This document shows positions 1 to 8,833 of a stretch of 64,000 nucleotides of DNA, in pieces. The stretch is from Pseudomonas sp. CFBP 13711. Lineage in GTDB: Bacteria > Pseudomonadota > Gammaproteobacteria > Pseudomonadales > Pseudomonadaceae. The stretch lies in NCBI RefSeq assembly GCF_014842265.1, contig NZ_JACYVI010000016.1, positions 63,364-127,363 of the forward strand, given 5' to 3'. The translations under genes and the position numbers were made by a program. Below the pieces are notes generated by a model. That model did not search any database, had not been told where the DNA came from, and was given only the letters and a program-made list of their open reading frames with translations. Position 1 is the stretch's first letter. Each line of letters starts with the position of its first letter.

Positions 1-848
1 ACAGCACGCCCAGCTTCTCGAACGGGCGAGCTTTCAGCAAGGTCGAGATCACCCCTCCCTCAAAGGAGAAAATCAACATGACCGCGCAGAACACCAGCAT
101 CAGAGCGATCTGTTTGTGATCGATGTTACTCACCAGCACACTCACTGTGAGGCAAATCCCGACTACTTCCAGGCCAGTGTGCAGCCAGCGCGAAATGCTC
201 TTGGTGTGGATAACCTGATAGAGGTGATAGGTCATCACCCCTGCAAAGAAACAGGACAGTCCCTGCAATGCGGGCTCCACCAGAGAGCCAAGTCCCAAGG
301 ACAAACAGACCATAGCTACCAACGAGATTATCAGAAATATCAGCGTGGCAAGGCGTGTGGCGTGCACAAGAGTATCCCCGCGAAGATCATGTAGATGTAG
401 TACTCGACACTGATGCTCCACGCCGGAAAGTTGAATGACTGCGGATTGAATCCCGGCCACCACGATTGCAACAGAAGCAGATTGGGGATGATTTCCTGGG
501 GCGCGCGCTGTCCGGTGAAGCTCGGCTGATTGAACGCTATGCCAGCATGCTCTGCGGCCAGCTTCAGCACCTCCAATGCGATGGCGAGCACGAGCACGAA
601 GACGTGCAGGGGGTACAGTCGGAAGGTACGGGTGATAAAGAACTGCCTGAACTGGTCCGTCGTTGCGAGCCGCTGTCCGTAGGTGTGGACCATGACGAAT
701 CCGCTCAGGACAAAGAAAAAGCTCACCAATAATGAGCATTCCTGAAGAACGCCCACTCGCCGAAGCTCTGTGGAATGTGGATGTGATAGACCGCAACGCT
801 GAGTGCGCAGATGCCCCTAAAGCCGTCCAGCACTTGGAACCTCTTCAT
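1..848 (-). pseudogene. Acyltransferase-3 family membrane protein, two frameshifts, 3' end outside window
   Basis: Reading the minus strand from ATG at 848 gives a typical acyltransferase-3 N-terminus (FQVLDGFRG, then AVYHIHIP). The frame hits a stop just after the segment FFRNAHYW near 730. Adding one base there restores HLLVSFFFVLSGFVMVHTYG, the family's first membrane segments. The second frame stops near 340 after GILLCTPHALPR. Another one-base shift restores VHATRLATLIFLIISLVAM and open reading to base 1. The family transfers acetyl or other acyl groups to exported sugars such as O-antigen or exopolysaccharide. The two single-base losses suggest a recently inactivated gene, or two sequencing errors. 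The C-terminus lies beyond the window. Confidence 0.75.
205..213 (-). promoter_or_regulatory. Perfect DnaA box inside the acyltransferase pseudogene
   Basis: The plus strand reads TGTGGATAA, the exact complement of TTATCCACA. It is one of seven exact copies in the first 16 kb. It is inside coding sequence, so its function is uncertain. Confidence 0.4.
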
Positions 849-909
849 CCCCAACTCCCTGTTGAATCGATACTGGATGCGTTACTCGGCGCTTTCGGTA
901 CGCAGGTCG

Positions 910-2025
910 TTATGCAGTGCGCTTCCCGGTCCTCGCCCGGCGGGTTTTCAAGGTGTCCATTCCACTACCCAGAACCGTAGTCAGCCGACGGCGCCAGGCC
1001 ATAGCTGGCTTCTCGATGAAATGCCAGGAGAACACCGCTGCCACTAACGCAAGCGGGAACGCGAGAAACATCATGCTGGCGGGGCCGATACCTTTGAGCA
1101 GGTGGGCGAGCATTTCCTGAATCGGGAAGGCATAGATATAAACGCCGTATGAGTAATCACCCAGCTGGTTGTAACGGTCGACCACGGGGTGGGTTGCAAA
1201 CCCGAGGTAGAAAATCAGATACGTCCACGCCACGGTAAAGCACTCGAAGAAATACGGCGTGCGCCATGTGCAGGCGGCTAATACGGCAAAAGGCAGGAAG
1301 CCGATGAATCGATGCGCGATGTGATGACGATATCGATAGAAAGACATGCCCAGCACAAACGGTAAACTCCACCTGAAGAAAAACTCGGCACGGTGGAAGT
1401 CATTGAGCAGAGCGCTGCTCAACATCAAGCATTTGAAGGCGACGTACAGCGCCGCGTAACACAGTAGAAAGCCGGTGAACTTACGCCCTTCGCTGAAAAA
1501 GGCTAATGCGCCAAGCGTGCCGACCAGAATGTAGAGAGCGACCTCATAGAAGAGCGTCCACAGCGACCCATTGATGCCGGGCCAAGGGGTGTTCTCGAAC
1601 ACGCCTGGGAGCTGGAATTTCATGCTGAAGAGCGTCAAATTGTGGGTCAGATAACCGTATGTTTCACCTGACCGGAAATATTCCGACGCACTCAGTGTCG
1701 TAAACAACGGCCCGATCAGAAACGCGCTGAGCAGCAGCACGAGTGTCAGACCAGGGTAGATGCGCAAAAACCGAGCAGTGAAGAAATCCACCGTACTGCC
1801 GGCGCGATCACGGCTAAGCGAGATAAAAAAGCCGGAGACGCAGAAGAATGTGATTACTGCCAGTTCCCCGAGGGAAAGGCCAATCCAGTCCGAGAGCGGC
1901 TCGACCGCATCATGGCCGAGTGCGAGAGGGTAACTGTGGGAGATCAGTACCGCAGTGGCGGCAAGCATTCTGATCAGGTTGAAGTTGTTGTTTCGTCTGG
2001 ACGCCAGGTCACCCAACGTATTCAT
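910..2025 (-). CDS. Acyltransferase-3 family membrane protein
   Basis: A 371-residue integral membrane protein of the acyltransferase-3 (OafA/NodX-like) family. The N-terminus carries the hallmark NLIRMLAATAVLISHSYPL with the family arginine and histidine, followed by about ten hydrophobic segments (for example FFCVSGFFISLS and LVLLLSAFLIG). The family O-acylates surface glycans at the inner membrane. The start at 2025 was chosen because GGAGG lies 4 bases upstream. An in-frame ATG at 2067 has no such site. It lies about 60 bp upstream of, and on the same strand as, the broken acyltransferase, so the pair may be a duplicated glycan-modification unit. The acceptor sugar cannot be read from sequence. 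Confidence 0.85.
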   Translation of the reverse strand: MNTLGDLASRRNNNFNLIRMLAATAVLISHSYPLALGHDAVEPLSDWIGLSLGELAVITFFCVSGFFISLSRDRAGSTVDFFTARFLRIYPGLTLVLLLSAFLIGPLFTTLSASEYFRSGETYGYLTHNLTLFSMKFQLPGVFENTPWPGINGSLWTLFYEVALYILVGTLGALAFFSEGRKFTGFLLCYAALYVAFKCLMLSSALLNDFHRAEFFFRWSLPFVLGMSFYRYRHHIAHRFIGFLPFAVLAACTWRTPYFFECFTVAWTYLIFYLGFATHPVVDRYNQLGDYSYGVYIYAFPIQEMLAHLLKGIGPASMMFLAFPLALVAAVFSWHFIEKPAMAWRRRLTTVLGSGMDTLKTRRARTGKRTA

Positions 2026-2366
2026 ACTGCCTCCGCGCGCGATCAGGGTCATGTCGGTTCGATCCATTCACCGCTGTGACGCTCACGCTGTCGGAGACGC
2101 GCGATATCGCGAGGGTTGGAAATGGTGTTGAGCGTGAACGATACACCGGGCGTGGCGCGCGTCTAATTGGCATCCCTAATCGGGACGCGGATTACCTGCA
2201 TGCCCTGTCAGCCAATAATTTGGCCCTGAAACTCGAACGATAGTTTTTATTGGGCAGGACTGTGTCACTGCGCCTCGATTGGGCGATGACAGCGGCAAAA
2301 ACTTAAAGAACCCGTCGAATGACCCGTTGCATCAGGACAGATGTAAGACCAAGGAGCCTCAGTTAT
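2026..2366. other. Divergent intergenic region with two palindromes
   Basis: A 341-bp gap between the divergent acyltransferase and MFS genes, with no coding sequence I can support. It holds a perfect 12-bp palindrome CGCGATATCGCG (2100-2111) and an inverted repeat GCCAA-TAAT-TTGGC (2211-2224). Either could be an operator for one of the two genes, but no known regulator motif was recognised. Confidence 0.4.
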
Positions 2367-3554
2367 ATGTCGATTCGCAAATACCAGAGAGTGCTGGCCA
2401 TCCCACGAGTGCTGCCCGCGACATTGTTCATGTTCGTTGCGGGTTTGCCGCTGACCATCATGGGGCTCACGCTGAGCTTGCATGTACTCAACGAAATGGG
2501 CGGTAGTTATTTTGATGCGGGCGTGGTGGGGACAGCGACCGCCCTCGGGTTTGCGGTGGGCTCTCCCCTTCTCGGCCGGATGATTGACCGTCATGGCCTG
2601 CGCCCGGTAGTGGCCGTGTGCGGGACGCTGTCGACCCTCGCCTGGGTGTTGCTACCGATGGTGAGTTACTGGCTCTATGTCTTTCTGGCTTTTGTTGCCG
2701 GTCTCTTTACTGTGCCAACGGGCTCGCTCGCCAGGCAGTTCATCGCCAGTCTGGTGCCGGAGGATCAGCGCCGGCCTGCGTATTCTCTCAACATGATGCT
2801 TATGGAACTCTCATTCGTCATTGGGCCGGCGAGCGGCATTTTGCTCATCACCACGTATTCGGCGACGGCCACGCTGGCGGGCATCGGCCTCTGGCGGGCG
2901 CTCTCCTATGTCGTGCTCTATGTGTTGAACTGGCCGACGCGCAATGTTGACGAAGTCGCCGCAAATCCTGATCGCGTCCGACCCAAACTCCGCACATGGA
3001 TGAGCGGCCGTCTGCTGGCCGTGATGTTTGTCAGTGCGGGTGCGTTGTTCGTGCTCTACGGCACCGAGCTGGCACTGATCGCTGTGCTGCGCGCCAGTGA
3101 CCAGCTTGCCTTCACTGGGTATGTCATCGCCGCCATGTCCATCGCGTCCATTGTGGGTGGATACGTTCATGGGATTGTCCACAGGTCGTGGTCGCAGATG
3201 AAACTCGCCTTGGCAATGAGCCTGCTGCTGCTGCCCGTAGTGTTTTTTGATGACGTCTGGTGGTGGCTGATGCTCGCGCTGCTGCCCACCAATCTGTTGT
3301 GCACGCCGACGCTGGCCGCAGGCTCGGAAGCGGTTGCCAAGCTAGCGCCTTCCAGCGTGAGAGGTGAAGTAATGGGGCTGCACGATTCGGCGTACCGAAT
3401 AGGCCAGACGCTTTCGGCGCCAATTGTAGGATTCGCCATCGACAGTGTTTCTCCCGCCATGGGATTTGTCGCAGCGGCGTGTGGAGGGATTGTGCTGGTG
3501 GGTCTAGGAGCGCTCTGCAATCTGCGGATATCAGCGCCGGCCAGAGCGGCTTGA
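2367..3554 (+). CDS. MFS transporter (sugar-efflux/SetB-like)
   Basis: A 395-residue, 12-helix major facilitator. The loop between helices 2 and 3 carries GRMIDRHGLRPVV, a variant of the MFS signature G-x3-D-R-x-G-R-R. The sequence resembles the sugar-efflux (SetB-like) branch of the MFS. The start at 2367 was chosen because AAGGAG lies 10 bases upstream. An in-frame ATG at 2319 lacks such a site. It is divergent from the acyltransferases and separated from plsC by an AT-rich gap, so it seems part of the same accessory segment. The substrate is unknown: sugars, drugs or siderophores are all possible. Confidence 0.8.
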   Translation: MSIRKYQRVLAIPRVLPATLFMFVAGLPLTIMGLTLSLHVLNEMGGSYFDAGVVGTATALGFAVGSPLLGRMIDRHGLRPVVAVCGTLSTLAWVLLPMVSYWLYVFLAFVAGLFTVPTGSLARQFIASLVPEDQRRPAYSLNMMLMELSFVIGPASGILLITTYSATATLAGIGLWRALSYVVLYVLNWPTRNVDEVAANPDRVRPKLRTWMSGRLLAVMFVSAGALFVLYGTELALIAVLRASDQLAFTGYVIAAMSIASIVGGYVHGIVHRSWSQMKLALAMSLLLLPVVFFDDVWWWLMLALLPTNLLCTPTLAAGSEAVAKLAPSSVRGEVMGLHDSAYRIGQTLSAPIVGFAIDSVSPAMGFVAAACGGIVLVGLGALCNLRISAPARAA

Positions 3555-3560
3555 TCCACA

Positions 3561-3598
3561 GATCGGTCTCGGCCGCACAGGCTCAAGACCGGTCTTTT
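3561..3598 (+). terminator. Likely terminator of the MFS gene
   Basis: GATCGGTCT and AGACCGGTC pair as a 9-bp stem with one wobble and a 16-nt loop, followed by TTTT. It starts 7 bp after the stop codon. Confidence 0.5.
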
Positions 3599-3736
3599 CA
3601 GGTCATCGGCAGACGATGAGAAAAAACTTATGCACGTATTGGCGTTTTAAGCGCTCGAAGAAATAAGCATTAAAATTAATGAGTTAGAAGTGAATTTCTC
3701 GAATTTCTACTTATTCGTGCACAGGTTATCCACAAT
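3599..3736. promoter_or_regulatory. AT-rich spacer with a perfect DnaA box
   Basis: This 138-bp gap before the plsC stop is far richer in A+T than the surroundings. It ends with TTATCCACA at 3726-3734. A near match, TTATGCACG, lies at about 3629. The composition and box resemble a fragment of an origin region. It is too short and has too few boxes to call an origin. Confidence 0.45.
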
Positions 3737-4507
3737 TCACGCCGGTGATTTCTCGGGCGCAGGCGCAGGCATTGCGGGCGATCCCAAATCACGCTGGGTT
3801 TGCTCGTTCCAGGCCGAGACGCGATCGTTCAGCGCAGCGATTGCGCGAGGGCCAGTGCCCTCTGCGTACATCGGTTTGCCAATCACGACTTCGATGGTCC
3901 CCGGCTTTTTACCCCAGCCCTCTTTCGGCCAATAGCGGCCGGCGTTGTGGGAAATGGGCAGGACGGGCAAGTCCGCGTTAACCGCCAATGCCGATCCGCT
4001 GCGCGAGAACTTTCCGATCTGGCCGTACGGCACGCGTGTGCCTTCAGGGAAGATCAGCACCCAGACGCGATCTTTGAGCAACTCATCGCCTTTCTTCGCC
4101 ACGACCTTCAGCGCCGCTTTGGGGTTATTGCGATCAATGGCGATGGGACGCAGCATCGCCATCGCCCAGCCGAAGAAAGGCACGTAGAGCAACTCCCGCT
4201 TGAGCACTTGGCTCAACGGCTGGAAATGCGCCGAGAGAAAAAACGTCTCCCACGTGCTCTGGTGATTGGAGACGATCACGCACGGCGTCTCGGGAATGTT
4301 TTCCTGGCCGGTAACATTGACCTTGATGTTGAGGAACACGCGGGTCAGCCACAAGGCGCAGCGGCACCAGTACACATTGATGAAGCGATAACGAAGACGG
4401 AACGGCAGGAAAGGTGCAATAAAGAAACTCAGCGAACACCACAGCAGGGCGGTAGTGCCCAGCAGCAGGTAAAAGAAGAAAATCCTGATGGCCTGCACAA
4501 TCGACAT
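3737..4507 (-). CDS. plsC: 1-acyl-sn-glycerol-3-phosphate acyltransferase
   Basis: A 256-residue inner-membrane enzyme that acylates lysophosphatidic acid at sn-2 to give phosphatidic acid. It has an N-terminal hydrophobic anchor (about 9-32). Motif I is NHQSTWE, an HX4E form with His82 and Glu87, and motif III is FPEGTR (153-158). The C-terminal 20 residues are Ala/Pro-rich. It is last in the minus-strand run glyQ-glyS-gmhB-plsC, 56 bp after gmhB, in the usual pseudomonad order. In other pseudomonads gyrB and the dnaA block lie just beyond plsC. Here an accessory segment intervenes. Confidence 0.93.
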   Translation of the reverse strand: MSIVQAIRIFFFYLLLGTTALLWCSLSFFIAPFLPFRLRYRFINVYWCRCALWLTRVFLNIKVNVTGQENIPETPCVIVSNHQSTWETFFLSAHFQPLSQVLKRELLYVPFFGWAMAMLRPIAIDRNNPKAALKVVAKKGDELLKDRVWVLIFPEGTRVPYGQIGKFSRSGSALAVNADLPVLPISHNAGRYWPKEGWGKKPGTIEVVIGKPMYAEGTGPRAIAALNDRVSAWNEQTQRDLGSPAMPAPAPEKSPA

Positions 4508-4563
4508 AGCTGCTTTTACCGTTACGGGGCAATTGCCCGAATTGAGCGAGCCGTTGATAGCCG

Positions 4564-5121
4564 TTAGCCGTTCAACGGGGCGCTGTTGTGGATTAGTTCT
4601 GCGGCAACCGCCGCCAGATCATCGAAAACCAACGTGCCTGCGGGCAATGCACCGCTTCGCGTCTTCTGACCTTTACCGGTCATGACCAGAACAGGTTGTG
4701 AGTCGACGGCCACCGCCGCCTCCAGGTCACCCTTGCTGTCGCCCACAAACCACACGCCGCGTAAATCGACGGCGTAATGGCGGGCAATGGTCTTCAGCAT
4801 GCCCGGTTTTGGCTTGCGGCAATCGCAGCCGGCGTCCGGGCCGTGGGGGCAATAAACAATCAGTCCGACCTCACCACCCTCCTCCGCCACGAGTTCACGC
4901 AAGCGTGCGTGCATGGCATCAAGGGTGGCGAGATCGTAGTAACCGCGAGCAATGCCGGACTGGTTGGTGGCCACTGTCACCGTCCAGCCGGCTTTACTTA
5001 GTTGCGCAATGGCCTCGATGGAGCCGGGAATCGGAACCCACTCGTCCACCGACTTGATGTAGGCGTCGGAGTCCAGGTTGATCACCCCGTCTCGATCGAG
5101 AATCAGCAACTTCACTGGCAT
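4564..5121 (-). CDS. gmhB: D-glycero-beta-D-manno-heptose-1,7-bisphosphate 7-phosphatase
   Basis: A 185-residue HAD-family phosphatase that removes the 7-phosphate during ADP-heptose synthesis for the LPS inner core. The DxD motif is LDRDG (Asp9 and Asp11), with TNQSGIARG at 52-60. The GmhB-specific zinc loop CPHGPDAGCDC uses Cys91, His93, Cys99 and Cys101. Motif IV is FVGDSKGDLEAA. Length matches the family. It follows glyS by 11 bp and is probably co-transcribed with it. Confidence 0.93.
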   Translation of the reverse strand: MPVKLLILDRDGVINLDSDAYIKSVDEWVPIPGSIEAIAQLSKAGWTVTVATNQSGIARGYYDLATLDAMHARLRELVAEEGGEVGLIVYCPHGPDAGCDCRKPKPGMLKTIARHYAVDLRGVWFVGDSKGDLEAAVAVDSQPVLVMTGKGQKTRSGALPAGTLVFDDLAAVAAELIHNSAPLNG

Positions 5122-5132
5122 GCGCTCCGCTG

Positions 5133-7187
5133 TCAGCCCAACAAGGAGATGTCGGCGACGCCGAGGAACAGATTGCGCAGGCGGGCGAGCAAGGCGTATC
5201 GGTTAGCCCGCACGCTGGCGTCCTCCGCGTTGACCATCACGGCCTCGAAAAACGCATCCACAGGCTCGCGAAGTGCCGCAAGACGCGTCAGCGCTTCGTT
5301 GTACTGACGGCTGGCGGACATCGGCGCGACGGCCTGATCTGCCTGCTGAATCGCCGAGTACAGCGAGAACTCGTTGGCGTTATCGAAGTACTTCGGCTCG
5401 ACGGTCTGGGCGATGTTGCCATCTGCCTTGCTCAGCAGATTGGAAACCCGCTTGTTCACGGCGGCCAATGCTGCAGCCTCAGGCAATTTGCGGAAGGCCT
5501 GAACAGCCTGAACACGTTGATCGAAATCCAGCGCCGAAGCGGGCTGCAAAGCGCGCACCGACAGGTAGACAGAAACGTCGACGCTTTCGTCTTCATAGCG
5601 CGCGCGCAGACGATCGAAGATGAATTCGAGAACCTGCTCTGGCAGACCAGCAGGCTTGATCTTCACACCGAACTGAGCGACGGCGAACTGTACGGTTTTG
5701 ACCAGATCCAGATCCAGTTTCTTCTCGATCAGGATGCGCAGGATGCCCAGCGCGGCCCGACGCAAAGCGTACGGGTCTTTGCTACCGGTCGGCAGCATGC
5801 CGATGCCGAAGATGCCCACGAGTGTGTCGAGCTTGTCGGCAATGGCAACAGCGGCGCCAGTCAGAGTGCCCGGCAATTCAGCACCAGCGCCACGTGGCAT
5901 GTACTGTTCGTTCAACGCCAGCGCGACGTCTTCGGGTTCGCCGTCGGCCAAGGCGTAGTAGTAGCCTGCAACGCCCTGCATCTCGGGAAACTCGCCAACC
6001 ATTTCGGTCGCCAGGTCGCACTTGGAGAGCAAGCCTGCACGCGCGGCGCGCTGAGCATCGCCGCCAATGCGGGGCGCGATGAACGCAGCGAGCTTGGAAA
6101 CACGTTCGGCTTTGTCGAATACCGTGCCCAGTTGCGCCTGGAACACCACGTTCTGCAGACGCTGGTTGAATGTCTCCAGCTTCTGCTTCTTGTCCTGCTT
6201 AAAGAAGAACTCAGCGTCGGTCAGACGCGGGCGAACGACTTTCTCGTTACCGTGGACGATCTGGGAAGGGTCCTTGCTGTCGATGTTCGCGACAGTAATG
6301 AAGCGCGGCAGCAGCTTGCCTTCGGCATCCAGCAGGCAGAAGTACTTCTGGTTGTCCTGCATCGTGGTGATAAGGGCTTCCTGCGGTACTTCAAGGAAAC
6401 GCTCCTCGAACGAGCACACCAGCGGCACGGGCCACTCGACCAGCGCAGTCACTTCATCGAGCAATGCCGGCGGCACGATGGCGGTGCCTTCGTGTTGCGT
6501 GGCGAGCTCTTCAACGCGCTTGCTGATCAGCTGACGACGCTCGTTGAAGTCCGCGAGCACGTAGGCCGCGCGCAAGTCGCTGGCGTAGTTGGCCGGCGAG
6601 GTAATGCGCACGCTGTCCGGATGATGGAAGCGATGGCCACGGGATTCACGGCCGGACGTCTGGGCAAGAAGGGTGCAATCGACGACTTGATCGCCAAACA
6701 GCATGACCAGCCACTGGGTCGGACGTACGAACTCTTCCTTGCGCGCGCCCCAGCGCATGCGCTTCGGAATCGGCAGGTCGTTGAGCGAATCTTCGACGAT
6801 GGTCGGCAGCAGGCTCAACGTTGGCTTGCCAGGGATGCTCTGGCTGTAACGCAGCTTCGGGCCGCTCTGATCGATTTCGCTCAGGTCGACGCCGCACTTC
6901 TTGGCGAAGCCCAACGCCGCCTGGGTCGGGTTGCCCTCGGCATCGAACGCGGCTTGGCGTGGCGGGCCGTCCAGGTTGACGCTGCGATCCGGTTGCTCGG
7001 TGGCGAGCTGGGTAATCAGCACGGCCAGACGGCGTGGCGCGGCATAGACCTGCTTGGCGCTGTAGGTCAGACCGGCAGCCTGCAGGCCTTTTTCAATACC
7101 GGCCATAAACGCATCGGCCAAGGTATTCAATGCTTTGGGTGGCAGTTCTTCAGTGCCCAGTTCAACCAGAAAATCGTGAGCACTCAT
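5133..7187 (-). CDS. glyS: Glycyl-tRNA synthetase, beta subunit
   Basis: A 684-residue beta subunit of the tetrameric (alpha2beta2) glycyl-tRNA synthetase, which binds and positions tRNA-Gly. The N-terminus DFLVELGTEELPPKAL is diagnostic. The C-terminal third is the DALR-type anticodon-binding region. Its ATG overlaps the glyQ stop by 4 bp (ATGA), so translation of the two subunits is probably coupled. A long open frame on the opposite strand is a composition artefact. Confidence 0.97.
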   Translation of the reverse strand: MSAHDFLVELGTEELPPKALNTLADAFMAGIEKGLQAAGLTYSAKQVYAAPRRLAVLITQLATEQPDRSVNLDGPPRQAAFDAEGNPTQAALGFAKKCGVDLSEIDQSGPKLRYSQSIPGKPTLSLLPTIVEDSLNDLPIPKRMRWGARKEEFVRPTQWLVMLFGDQVVDCTLLAQTSGRESRGHRFHHPDSVRITSPANYASDLRAAYVLADFNERRQLISKRVEELATQHEGTAIVPPALLDEVTALVEWPVPLVCSFEERFLEVPQEALITTMQDNQKYFCLLDAEGKLLPRFITVANIDSKDPSQIVHGNEKVVRPRLTDAEFFFKQDKKQKLETFNQRLQNVVFQAQLGTVFDKAERVSKLAAFIAPRIGGDAQRAARAGLLSKCDLATEMVGEFPEMQGVAGYYYALADGEPEDVALALNEQYMPRGAGAELPGTLTGAAVAIADKLDTLVGIFGIGMLPTGSKDPYALRRAALGILRILIEKKLDLDLVKTVQFAVAQFGVKIKPAGLPEQVLEFIFDRLRARYEDESVDVSVYLSVRALQPASALDFDQRVQAVQAFRKLPEAAALAAVNKRVSNLLSKADGNIAQTVEPKYFDNANEFSLYSAIQQADQAVAPMSASRQYNEALTRLAALREPVDAFFEAVMVNAEDASVRANRYALLARLRNLFLGVADISLLG

Positions 7188-8131
7188 TGCGCAGCCTCCA
7201 GCTTGGCCAACACTTCATCGCGGATATCGGGCGCGGCCATCGGGAAACCGAGCTTGGCCCGGGCCATCAGGTACGCCTGGGCCACGGAGCGAGCCAGGGT
7301 GCGGACGCGCAGAATGTACTGCTGACGCGCCGTCACGGAAATCGCGCGACGGGCATCCAGCAAGTTAAAGGTGTGAGAGGCCTTGAGGACCATTTCGTAG
7401 CTCGGCAATGGCAGCTCGACTTCGATCAGGCGCACGGCTTCGCTTTCATAGAAATCGAACAGCTCGAACAGCTTGTCGACGTTGGCGTGCTCGAAGTTAT
7501 AGGTCGATTGCTCCACTTCGTTCTGATGGAACACATCGCCGTAGGTGACTTTGCCGAACGGGCCGTCAGTCCAGACCAGGTCGTAGACCGACTCGACGCC
7601 TTGCAGGTACATCGCCAGACGTTCGAGGCCGTAGGTGATCTCGCCCGTGACCGGGTAGCACTCGATGCCGCCGACTTGTTGGAAATAGGTGAATTGCGAC
7701 ACTTCCATGCCGTTCAGCCAAATCTCCCAGCCCAGGCCCCAGGCGCCGAGGGTTGGGGATTCCCAGTTGTCTTCGACAAAGCGGACGTCGTGCACGAGCG
7801 GGTCGAGGCCCACGTGCTTCAGGGAGCCGAGGTAGAGCTCCTGGAAATTGTCCGGGTTGGGCTTGAGGACGACCTGGAATTGATAGTAGTGCTGCAGGCG
7901 ATTCGGGTTCTCGCCATAACGGCCATCGGTAGGACGACGGCTCGGTTGTACGTAGGCGGCGTTCCAGGTTTCCGGGCCGATGGCGCGCAGAAACGTAGCG
8001 GTGTGGAAAGTGCCGGCGCCCACTTCCATATCGTAGGGCTGAAGTACCACACAACCTTGCTCAGCCCAGTATTGCTGGAGGGCGAGGATCAAGTCTTGGA
8101 AGGTACGCACGGCTGGCGTAGGCTGGCTCAC
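7184..8131 (-). CDS. glyQ: Glycyl-tRNA synthetase, alpha subunit
   Basis: A 315-residue catalytic subunit that forms glycyl-adenylate and charges tRNA-Gly. It has the highly conserved RTFQDLILALQQYW and QPSRRPTDGRYGENPNR segments with class II motif architecture. Translation appears to start at GTG (8131), giving the family-typical N-terminus. The frame stays open upstream to an ATG at 8236, but that would add 35 non-conserved residues and overlap the divergent tag gene. It is first in the glyQ-glyS-gmhB-plsC run. Confidence 0.95.
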   Translation of the reverse strand: MSQPTPAVRTFQDLILALQQYWAEQGCVVLQPYDMEVGAGTFHTATFLRAIGPETWNAAYVQPSRRPTDGRYGENPNRLQHYYQFQVVLKPNPDNFQELYLGSLKHVGLDPLVHDVRFVEDNWESPTLGAWGLGWEIWLNGMEVSQFTYFQQVGGIECYPVTGEITYGLERLAMYLQGVESVYDLVWTDGPFGKVTYGDVFHQNEVEQSTYNFEHANVDKLFELFDFYESEAVRLIEVELPLPSYEMVLKASHTFNLLDARRAISVTARQQYILRVRTLARSVAQAYLMARAKLGFPMAAPDIRDEVLAKLEAAQ

Positions 8132-8213
8132 GAAATTCACCTGTACTGGGGGGCTGCGATTTAAAGAGCGGGAGTATACCCGATTCGGCCGCGCCTCCAC
8201 CCTTGGGAGCCCT

Positions 8214-8786
8214 ATGCCACGCTGCTTTTGGTGCAACGAAGATCCGCTTTACATGGACTACCACGATCAAGAGTGGGGTGTGCCGTTGCGCGATGCGCAG
8301 ATGCTGTTCGAGTTCCTGTTGCTCGAAGGGTTCCAGGCAGGGCTGTCGTGGATCACCATCCTGAAAAAGCGCGAGCGCTACCGCGAAGTGATGTTCGGCT
8401 TCGACGTCCAGCGCATCGCCGCGATGACCGATGCGGAAATCGAGGCCCTGATGCTGGAGCCCGGCATTGTGCGCAACCGTCTCAAACTCAATGCCGCGCG
8501 CAAGAACGCTCTGGCCTGGTTGCGGCTCGAGGATCCGGTCGCGTTTGTCTGGTCCTTTGTCGGAGGCGAGCCGAAGGTCAATCACTTCAAGGATCGCAGC
8601 GAGGTTCCGGCCATTACGCCTGAGGCCGAAGCGATGAGCAAAGCGCTGAAGAAAGCCGGCTTCACCTTCGTCGGCCCGACCATCTGTTATGCCTACATGC
8701 AGGCCACCGGCATGGTGATGGACCATACGGTTGATTGCGATCGATACGCCGAGCTGGTGGGTGATGTGGATAATCGGCTTCCATGA
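8214..8786 (+). CDS. tag: DNA-3-methyladenine glycosylase I
   Basis: A 190-residue constitutive glycosylase that excises 3-methyladenine. The zinc ligands are visible: Cys4 and His17 at the N-terminus (RCFWC, YHDQEWG), and His and Cys in the C-terminal DHTVDC. The helix-hairpin-helix core includes GFQAGLSWITILKKR. GGGAG precedes the start by 5 bases. It is divergent from glyQ with about 80 bp between the starts. Confidence 0.95.
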   Translation: MPRCFWCNEDPLYMDYHDQEWGVPLRDAQMLFEFLLLEGFQAGLSWITILKKRERYREVMFGFDVQRIAAMTDAEIEALMLEPGIVRNRLKLNAARKNALAWLRLEDPVAFVWSFVGGEPKVNHFKDRSEVPAITPEAEAMSKALKKAGFTFVGPTICYAYMQATGMVMDHTVDCDRYAELVGDVDNRLP

Positions 8787-8833
8787 ATGGTTACAATGGC
8801 CGCCTCATGTTTTCGGGAGTAATCTGTGGATAA
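8765..8833 (-). promoter_or_regulatory. Pair of perfect DnaA boxes bracketing the lpxL promoter
   Basis: TGTGGATAA occurs at 8765-8773 (inside the end of tag) and at 8825-8833, in the same orientation and 60 bp apart. The second copy contains the GTG start codon of the downstream lauroyltransferase gene. DnaA bound here could block transcription or initiation of that gene. This is inference only. Confidence 0.5.

Noticed and set aside
5517..7325. A 602-codon frame antisense to glyS
   Set aside because: glyS is unmistakable. The antisense product shows no domain and depends on codon bias.
7184..8236. Longer glyQ beginning at ATG 8236
   Set aside because: The extra 35 residues are not conserved and would overlap tag. 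GTG at 8131 gives the family N-terminus.
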